Shown: piece by piece, positions 5,254 through 10,658 of the stretch
Layout: the number at the start of each line of letters is the position of its first letter
Numbering within the stretch: the stretch's first letter is position 1
Source: Caldifarciminota bacterium
Lineage (GTDB): Bacteria > Hydrothermota > Tepidihabitantia > SM23-42
Direction of reading: 5' to 3'
Length of the DNA stretch: 10,658 nucleotides
Assembly: GCA_030671005.1 (NCBI GenBank)
Contig: DAOVAN010000045.1
Coordinates: forward strand, 1 to 10,658
Made by a program: the position numbers and the translations under genes
The notes under the pieces: model-generated
What the model was told of the DNA's origin: nothing
What the model saw: only the letters and a program-made list of their open reading frames with translations
The model's database searches: none

Positions 5254-6264
5254 ATGACAAAGAAGAAAAGCGTCGGTGTTGTCGGATGTGGTGCGCATGC
5301 GCAGATTGCGCACCTGCCATTCTTTAAGAAAAGCAGCGAATGTATCTTGCGTGCAATCTGTGACAGTGACCTTAGAAAAATCGACTACCTGGGGTCAAAG
5401 TACAGCGTTCCCAAAAGATACCAGGATTTTCAGGAAATGGTTGAAGACGAAGATATCGACGCCATTGTAGTTGCCACCCCTAATTATCTCCATGCGCCGA
5501 TGACAATAACTGCTCTCAAGTACGGCAAGGATGTATTGTGCGAGACTCCCATGTCAATCAACCTACGGGAAGCGCGTGAGATGATGAGGGTTGCCAAACG
5601 TGCAAAAAGACACCTGCTACTCGCCATGAACAACCGCCTGCGTCCAGATGTGCAAATACTGAAGAAATTCATCAGGCAGGGTGAACTAGGCGAAATATAT
5701 TATGCAAAAACAGGTTGGCTAATAGGTACCCGTGAGTGGATTCTGAGTCCAGGACGTATGGAGAGCCTTTCCCGTAGCGGTGGGGCTTTCCTGAGTCTGG
5801 GCGTTCAACTTCTCGACATAGTGTTATACTTGCTCGCGAATAAAAGGCCAAAGACGATCTTCGCATCAGTGCATAAGAAGGAAGCCGAAGCCGATGTAGA
5901 AGATACCGCAATGTGCACCATCAATTTCGCTGACGGTACCTTACTGACCATTGAAGTGAACTGGTCCTTGCTCTTTGAAAAGGATTTCTTGTACTGCAAT
6001 GTATTTGGTAATAGGGGTGCGGCGTTGCTCAATCCCCTAAGAATACAAAAAGAATTGCACAACGAACTAGTCAATGTGACACCAAAGATTGCCCAGAAAA
6101 ACACCTACAGGATTTCCTACGAACTCCAGGTTCATACCTTCCTGGAATGCCTTACCAAGAAGAAACCACAACCCCCAATCAGCAGCGAAGATGGACTCAC
6201 CATTGCGAAGATCAGTGAAGCGTTCTATACTTCGGCAAAAAAGAAACAATTAGTCAGGATCTAG
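5254..6264 (+). CDS. Gfo/Idh/MocA-fold protein lacking the usual catalytic residues
   Basis: 336 residues, with an N-terminal Rossmann domain (GVVGCGAHAQIAH, 8-20; IVVATPNYLHAP, 71-82) and the C-terminal alpha/beta domain of Gfo/Idh/MocA oxidoreductases. The NAD(P) fingerprint is present. The family's EKP motif reads ETP (97-99), so the catalytic Lys is Thr98. The DxGxH helix motif reads SLGVQ (181-185), so both Asp and His are lost, while the following LLD is kept. The protein may bind the dinucleotide without the normal sugar oxidoreduction, or use other residues. Start ATG 5254 lies 14 bases after the glnA stop and begins at the Rossmann strand; the longer frame from 5155 overlaps glnA. 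There is no clear Shine-Dalgarno, so translation may be coupled to glnA. The next gene follows after 3 bp. Substrate unknown. Confidence 0.85.
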   Translation: MTKKKSVGVVGCGAHAQIAHLPFFKKSSECILRAICDSDLRKIDYLGSKYSVPKRYQDFQEMVEDEDIDAIVVATPNYLHAPMTITALKYGKDVLCETPMSINLREAREMMRVAKRAKRHLLLAMNNRLRPDVQILKKFIRQGELGEIYYAKTGWLIGTREWILSPGRMESLSRSGGAFLSLGVQLLDIVLYLLANKRPKTIFASVHKKEAEADVEDTAMCTINFADGTLLTIEVNWSLLFEKDFLYCNVFGNRGAALLNPLRIQKELHNELVNVTPKIAQKNTYRISYELQVHTFLECLTKKKPQPPISSEDGLTIAKISEAFYTSAKKKQLVRI

Positions 6265-6267
6265 AGA

Positions 6268-7752
6268 ATGACAAAGCACCGCAACATAATACTCATTGCT
6301 ATCGGAGCTCTGCTCTTGTCACTCTCTTTTCATCCTTTAAAGCTACATTTTCTTGCCTGGATTGGGCTCGTACCGCTCTTGTTTGCAGTTGATAACGCAC
6401 GCCCAGGACAAACATTCAGATACGGTCTTCTCTTCGGCTTCCTCTTCGCATTGTTCAGTCTCTTCTGGATCGTCTTTCTACAAATTGACATAAATACAAA
6501 ACTGCTCATCATTTTTGGACTCATCGTGCTATTTCTCTACCTCGGGCTCTATTTCGGTGTAGCCATACTCATCGCCAGAAAAATCGGCGTTTGGTTTCTA
6601 CCCTTGATTATCACCGGGCTCGAATTCCTCAGGGGTATCGGAGAATTAAGGTTTCCCTGGCTATCATTAGGCTATTCGCAGGCGCGCTATCCACTGTTTA
6701 TACAACAGGCGGCGATTTACGGTGTCTATGGAATATCATTGTGGTTGGTCCTGCTGAACGTCTCAATCTACTATGCCCTCAAGAGGAGAAAATTCGGAAA
6801 CGTCCTTTTGGCAGCACTCATTTTTGCCTTGCCAATTCTCTACGGTATCACCCGCACGAAGCATACGGGCGAGAGATTTGTCACGGTGGGCATCGTACAA
6901 CCAAACATAGACCCAAATATGAAATTCAGCAGAGAATTACGCTATAAGACATTCGAGCGATTGATGCATCTATCAGTCCGATGCGCGAATGTTTCACTCC
7001 ATGAATACGATGGCACCCTGGACCTAATAATATGGCCAGAAACCGCAACACCCGTTTTCCTAAAATCGCCTGGCAGCTATCGCGACCTAGTCACGCATCT
7101 TGTAGACGAATTAGGCGTGCCGATATTCACGGGCACAGCCATCTACGACCGGGAGAACCATGAGATATTCAACGGTGCTGTTCTCATCGAACCTGGCACC
7201 GGCATCGAACAAGAATATCGAAAGATCTATCTCGTACCATTTGGCGAGCACATACCGTTTGACAATCATATCGCCGTACTCCGCAGTGTCGATTTCGGGG
7301 AAGGAGACTATACGCCAGGTACGACCTATACAGTTTTCGGAACGAGCGCATTCAAATTTGCATGCCTTATATGCTTTGAATCGATTTTCCCGGACTTATC
7401 CAGAAAGTTCGTTAGCAAGGGCGCCGACGTCCTCATCAACATCACGAATGATGGCTGGTTTGGCAAGATATCTGGTGCCCAACAACATAACGACATGGCG
7501 ATTCTGCGCAGCGTCGAAAACGGCGTCGTTCTTCTGCGTAGCGCAAACACAGGTATATCCATGATTGTTGATCAATACGGCCGTGTCAACGTGGAAAAGC
7601 CTCTGTTCGTCGAAGACGTCATCGTTTCATCCATCAGCATCGCGCCTGTCGACACGATCTACCGAAGATTCGGACACTTGCTGCCCTTGCTGTGTATTGT
7701 CATGACGACTATTCTTTTAGCAGCCAGCTATTTCAGAACGCACCGCGAATAG
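6268..7752 (+). CDS. lnt: Apolipoprotein N-acyltransferase
   Basis: A complete 494-residue Lnt (E. coli 512). It N-acylates the N-terminal diacylglyceryl cysteine of lipoproteins in the inner membrane, a sign of a diderm envelope. The N-terminal third (about 7-195) has six or so hydrophobic segments. The nitrilase-fold periplasmic domain starts at VTVGIVQPNIDPN (205-217). The triad is Glu258 in WPETATP, Lys319 in YRKIYLVPFGE, and Cys369 in LICFESIFP; Glu327 in PFGEHIP matches a further conserved glutamate. ITNDGWFG (392-399) and RSANTGIS (424-431) are classic Lnt motifs, and a last membrane helix lies at about 470-488. The ATG is 3 bp after the previous stop, with AGGA upstream. It is third in the glnA operon, an unusual setting for lnt. 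No clear terminator is visible after it. Confidence 0.95.
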   Translation: MTKHRNIILIAIGALLLSLSFHPLKLHFLAWIGLVPLLFAVDNARPGQTFRYGLLFGFLFALFSLFWIVFLQIDINTKLLIIFGLIVLFLYLGLYFGVAILIARKIGVWFLPLIITGLEFLRGIGELRFPWLSLGYSQARYPLFIQQAAIYGVYGISLWLVLLNVSIYYALKRRKFGNVLLAALIFALPILYGITRTKHTGERFVTVGIVQPNIDPNMKFSRELRYKTFERLMHLSVRCANVSLHEYDGTLDLIIWPETATPVFLKSPGSYRDLVTHLVDELGVPIFTGTAIYDRENHEIFNGAVLIEPGTGIEQEYRKIYLVPFGEHIPFDNHIAVLRSVDFGEGDYTPGTTYTVFGTSAFKFACLICFESIFPDLSRKFVSKGADVLINITNDGWFGKISGAQQHNDMAILRSVENGVVLLRSANTGISMIVDQYGRVNVEKPLFVEDVIVSSISIAPVDTIYRRFGHLLPLLCIVMTTILLAASYFRTHRE

Positions 7753-7794
7753 ACCACCTGATAAAGATAGTCCAAGGGCTCGCGATTACATTAA

Positions 7795-7822
7795 TCCACT
7801 GAGTTTAGTCCACTTAGTTTTG
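7795..7822. repeat. Tandem 14-bp direct repeats upstream of the diguanylate cyclase promoter
   Basis: TCCACTGAGTTTAG (7795-7808) is followed directly by TCCACTTAGTTTTG (7809-7822), with 12 of 14 positions identical. They end 14 bp before the -35, a position suited to an activator binding as a tandem dimer. A related TAGTCCA occurs at 7768-7774. Confidence 0.5.
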
Positions 7823-7825
7823 CAT

Positions 7826-7835
7826 AATGGCCATT
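7826..7835. promoter_or_regulatory. AATGGCCATT palindrome next to the -35
   Basis: A perfect 10-bp inverted repeat ending one base before the -35 hexamer at 7837. It could be a small operator half-pair; its short length makes chance occurrence likely. Confidence 0.25.
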
Positions 7836-7836
7836 G

Positions 7837-7864
7837 TTGACACGAATATCTTTCTTGTTATAAT
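7837..7864 (+). promoter_or_regulatory. Consensus promoter of the diguanylate cyclase gene, predicted leaderless
   Basis: TTGACA (7837-7842), a 16-bp spacer, and TATAAT (7859-7864), both perfect. Six A residues follow and then the ATG at 7871, so the predicted +1 is the start codon. This is the same geometry as the glnA promoter. Confidence 0.85.
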
Positions 7865-7870
7865 AAAAAA

Positions 7871-9871
7871 ATGCTCAGCAAGGAAGCATATTCAAAGTTG
7901 TCCAAACTAACAAAACCCCTATTTGATAAAAATGACCCGCAACTGATAGGCGATACAATCACAAGAAATATCTGTACCCTCCTGAATGCATCGGCATCCT
8001 CATTAGTCCGCTACGACAAGAAGAAAAAACAAGTGAGCATAATCAGCACATATAATCTATCGGAGAATTATCTGCGTGCGGCCAAAGCTGATATTGCCAC
8101 TGCACGTAAGACGTGCGAAAGTAAAAAAACTAGATTCACAAAGGACATCAAGAGACTTTACCGAAAGGGTGACACTATTTTCGATCTAACAAAAAAAGAA
8201 GGCGTCGTATCCCTGGTGTCGGTACCGTTAACCATCGGTAAATCAACTATCGGTTGCGTTAACGCGTACTATCGCCGCCCCCTGAAAGCATTCAAGATGA
8301 GGGAGGATTTGGACCTCTTTGCAAAACTCTCTGCGCTGGCTATCCAGCAGGCGCGCATGACCAGCGTGGACTCGGAAAAAACGAAAATGCTTGAAGGGCT
8401 TGAGGATATTGGCTCGGTCCCTTCGACAGCTGCCGAGACAAAAGAGACGATGAAGGTAATACTCTCTACCGCCGTGCACATTACCGGTGCCGATTCTGCT
8501 AGTCTAATACTGGTTAACGAACAAAGCAGAGTGATATTAAACGCTTACGAGTACAAAAAGGGTGCCCGGAAAGTGAAGGAATACGCCTCACGGGCACGCC
8601 TCAGGGACGGCATTTCAGACGAAATACTGACAACCAAGAAGATCATAACGGTAGCTGACCTCAGGAAGTATGATAACGTTAATCCAGTTGCAATCAAGAA
8701 GCGCCGTGTGTCAGTAGCAGGCATTCCGTTGATGGCACGTGACAAAGTGATCGGCATTCTATTTGTTGATTATTTTATACCAAAGAAGTTCACAAATGCG
8801 GACTTAGATTATCTCATGATGCTAGGCACCCAGACCGCAATAGTCTTAGACAACATGCTACTAAGTAAAATAGTGAAAAGAGAGGCAAAGGAAACGGCAC
8901 TCTTGTACGAAGTCAGTCAGAGTTTGATCTCCACACTGGACTTCGATCAACTGCTGAACAATATACTACAACATCTCAAGGAAACCTTTGATTTTTTGAA
9001 TTTATCGGTTCTCCTCGTCGATGAAGAGAAGAATGTGCTATACACACACTCCAGCATCACATACTCACCAGAGGACAATGATCTTCGGCTCAGAATCGGC
9101 AAGGACGGCATTACCGGTCATGTGGCAAAAACAAGGAGAATCTATTATAGCGCTGACGTCAGCAAGGATAACTACTACGTCGCAGGGATAGAGGGGACCA
9201 GAAGCGAGGCATGTTTCCCTCTTCTGGTCGGTGAGCGATTGATCGGCGTGCTGGATGTTGAGAGCTCTGAAGTAAAGGGATTCTCGCAGGACGCGATCCG
9301 CCTACTAGCCAGTCTCAGTGCTCAGATCGCGATAGCCATGGATAACGCCCGGCTCTACGAAGAGACTAAGAGACTGTCTCTGACTGATCCGCTCACCTTG
9401 TTGTCGAACCGAAGAAGCTTTCACATTGTCATTGATGCCGAGATCAAGCGGGCAGAAAGATATCGCCGGACCTTTGTCGTGATGATGATAGACTTTGACA
9501 ACTTCAAGAATTATAATGACAAGTTTGGACATTCTGCGGGCGATATCATCCTACAAAAACTGAGTAAGATAATGAAAGAAATCATAAGGGATGTAGACTT
9601 TCTGTGCCGTTATGGCGGCGACGAATTTGTCGCCATTCTGCCAGAAACCGATGCTTCATTTGCTTTGGACGTTGCCGAAAGAATGCGTAAGAGAATCGCA
9701 GCACAAAAAATAAGTCCTAAAATAACACTCAGTATCGGCATCGCTTCCTTCCCCCACGATGCCCGCGACAAGTCAAAGTTAATTGACCTCGCAGATCAGG
9801 CTTGTTTTGAGGCAAAACAGCGGGGAGGAAATCGTGTGCTATTCACTTTTAAAACAAAGGAGGTAAAGTGA
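7871..9871 (+). CDS. Diguanylate cyclase with three GAF domains
   Basis: 666 residues with no signal peptide or membrane helix, so cytoplasmic. Three GAF-type sensor domains lie at about 5-165, 172-332 and 340-495, followed by a GGDEF domain at about 500-660. GAF2 and GAF3 are the clearest (for example GKDGITGHVAKT, 410-421, and CFPLLVGERLIGVLDVES, 448-465). The cyclase domain has the Mg ligand region DFDNFKNYND (541-550), FGHSAGD (552-558), and an intact GGDEF (582-586). The inhibitory I-site RDVD (573-576) lies exactly five residues before it, so the enzyme should make c-di-GMP and be feedback-inhibited. Ligands of the GAF domains cannot be told from sequence. It starts at ATG 7871 directly after a consensus promoter, without a Shine-Dalgarno. 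Its TGA overlaps the GTG start of the C25 peptidase. Confidence 0.94.
   Translation: MLSKEAYSKLSKLTKPLFDKNDPQLIGDTITRNICTLLNASASSLVRYDKKKKQVSIISTYNLSENYLRAAKADIATARKTCESKKTRFTKDIKRLYRKGDTIFDLTKKEGVVSLVSVPLTIGKSTIGCVNAYYRRPLKAFKMREDLDLFAKLSALAIQQARMTSVDSEKTKMLEGLEDIGSVPSTAAETKETMKVILSTAVHITGADSASLILVNEQSRVILNAYEYKKGARKVKEYASRARLRDGISDEILTTKKIITVADLRKYDNVNPVAIKKRRVSVAGIPLMARDKVIGILFVDYFIPKKFTNADLDYLMMLGTQTAIVLDNMLLSKIVKREAKETALLYEVSQSLISTLDFDQLLNNILQHLKETFDFLNLSVLLVDEEKNVLYTHSSITYSPEDNDLRLRIGKDGITGHVAKTRRIYYSADVSKDNYYVAGIEGTRSEACFPLLVGERLIGVLDVESSEVKGFSQDAIRLLASLSAQIAIAMDNARLYEETKRLSLTDPLTLLSNRRSFHIVIDAEIKRAERYRRTFVVMMIDFDNFKNYNDKFGHSAGDIILQKLSKIMKEIIRDVDFLCRYGGDEFVAILPETDASFALDVAERMRKRIAAQKISPKITLSIGIASFPHDARDKSKLIDLADQACFEAKQRGGNRVLFTFKTKEVK
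9857..9864 (+). promoter_or_regulatory. Ribosome binding site of the C25 peptidase gene
   Basis: AAGGAGGT, an extended Shine-Dalgarno located inside the last codons of the cyclase gene. It supports the GTG start at 9868, which no ATG-based gene finder would choose, and contrasts with the absence of a Shine-Dalgarno at the cyclase gene itself. Confidence 0.85.
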
Positions 9872-10658
9872 TTTTCTTGTTGTTATCATTTATTCTATCG
9901 TATGAACATACTACCGCTGTGCAACACGTCGACTTTGACAAGCAGAATATACAATTACAATTCATTGAAGGCTATACCAAAGTGCGCATGAGCGGTTGTG
10001 AGATAACTGACCAACCAGGTGCTCCCGAATTACCCGTGAAGGCAGTCAAGGTCGCGCTGCCGTTGGGAGCGAATATCACTGACGTATCGGTCATACACAT
10101 GGAAACGGAAATACTGGAAGGAGAACATCTGCTATCATGTGCCCAGCCACCCGTGATCCTATCACAGAAAGAAATAACGCAATTCGTGCTGCCTGACGAA
10201 GAGATCTATGCGTCGGACCAGCTTTATCCTGAACATAACATCGAACTGCGCGGTGTCGGCGTCTATGACGACTACCAGATTTGTGAATTGCTGGTCTATC
10301 CCATACAATACAAGCCAGAGTCGAAGAAATTGATTTACCATAAATCGCTCAGTTTCCGCGTTGTATATGAAGGTGGTGTTAAACACTCTGCCCGTAACGC
10401 CACACTGAAAAAGATGGTCATAAACCCCGACGACGTAGCAGAAACAATGACTCGTGGCACGAGAGACAACGTGACGTACCTGATAATAAGCGACCCTCCT
10501 GTTGACACAGTTTTTAAGAGATTAGCAGATTGGAAAACACAGAAGGGAATACCGGCGCTGGTAAGAACCGTGAGTTGGATTCTGGCAAACTACAGCGGCG
10601 AAGATAATGCCGCACGCATCAGGAATTATATAAAAACATTGCCGGATTCAAACATCCA
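9868..10658 (+). CDS. Secreted C25 (gingipain-type) cysteine peptidase, N-terminal part
   Basis: The frame starts at GTG 9868 and is open to the window end (263 codons). The GTG shares bases with the TGA of the cyclase gene (GTGA) and follows AAGGAGGT. Residues 1-17 (MIFLLLSFILSYEHTTA) form a short hydrophobic export signal without a clear basic N-region. Residues about 25-190 match the C25 propeptide, including PGAPELPVKAVKVALPLGANI (50-70). VTYLIISDPPVDTVFKRLADW (202-222) opens the catalytic region, and NYSGEDNAARIRNYIK is typical of C25 peptidases in WOR-3-like and FCB genomes. The catalytic His-Cys pair and any C-terminal sorting domain lie outside the window. The protein is expected to be exported as a zymogen. 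Its coupling to a diguanylate cyclase suggests c-di-GMP-linked control of protease production. Confidence 0.85.
   Translation, partial: MIFLLLSFILSYEHTTAVQHVDFDKQNIQLQFIEGYTKVRMSGCEITDQPGAPELPVKAVKVALPLGANITDVSVIHMETEILEGEHLLSCAQPPVILSQKEITQFVLPDEEIYASDQLYPEHNIELRGVGVYDDYQICELLVYPIQYKPESKKLIYHKSLSFRVVYEGGVKHSARNATLKKMVINPDDVAETMTRGTRDNVTYLIISDPPVDTVFKRLADWKTQKGIPALVRTVSWILANYSGEDNAARIRNYIKTLPDSNI

Noticed and set aside
7396..7404. TTATCCAGA, a one-mismatch DnaA box
   Set aside because: Isolated and inside lnt; expected by chance and not clustered.
7753..7794. Possible terminator after lnt
   Set aside because: No GC-rich stem followed by a T tract was found; transcription end here cannot be assigned.
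10162..10386. Minus-strand open frame inside the C25 peptidase
   Set aside because: It is antisense to a clear propeptide-coding region and has no start signal or family resemblance.

Overview
The window looks like a chromosomal segment of a diderm bacterium of moderate GC content. It holds one truncated gene at each edge, eight complete genes, and two unusually informative intergenic regions. The mix suggests an uncultivated lineage such as candidate division WOR-3 or a relative: a UPF0282-type metallo-hydrolase otherwise typical of archaea, a C25 (gingipain-type) protease of the kind common in FCB and WOR-3 genomes, and apolipoprotein N-acyltransferase. This placement is inference from gene content, not from a phylogenetic marker.

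Layout. Positions 1-267 hold the C-terminal end of a REP-associated tyrosine transposase (RAYT). It is followed by two copies (263-329 and 365-430) of a repeat made of a 16-bp REP-like palindrome plus the last codons of a moxR-type gene. The second copy is the real 3' end of a minus-strand MoxR AAA+ ATPase gene (394-1380); the first is a diverged remnant. The gap 1381-1546 carries four DnaA-box matches around an AT-rich stretch and is the most striking non-coding feature here. Minus-strand genes follow: a UPF0282 MBL-fold hydrolase, ribose-5-phosphate isomerase B, and a branched-chain aminotransferase. They form an operon read from a promoter near 3840. Back to back with that promoter lies a perfect sigma70-type promoter driving a plus-strand operon: type I glutamine synthetase, a Gfo/Idh/MocA-fold protein lacking the usual catalytic residues, and apolipoprotein N-acyltransferase (lnt). 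A second perfect TTGACA-N16-TATAAT promoter at 7837-7864 drives a triple-GAF diguanylate cyclase, whose stop codon overlaps the GTG start of a secreted C25 peptidase that runs off the right edge.

How it fits together. ilvE and glnA share a short divergent control region, linking branched-chain amino-acid transamination (glutamate as amino donor) to ammonia assimilation. The diguanylate cyclase and the C25 protease look translationally coupled, suggesting c-di-GMP signalling co-expressed with an exported protease. Promoters in this window sit extremely close to start codons. For glnA and the cyclase the predicted transcription start coincides with the ATG, so both are predicted to be leaderless mRNAs. 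No tRNA, rRNA, CRISPR array or complete insertion sequence was seen.
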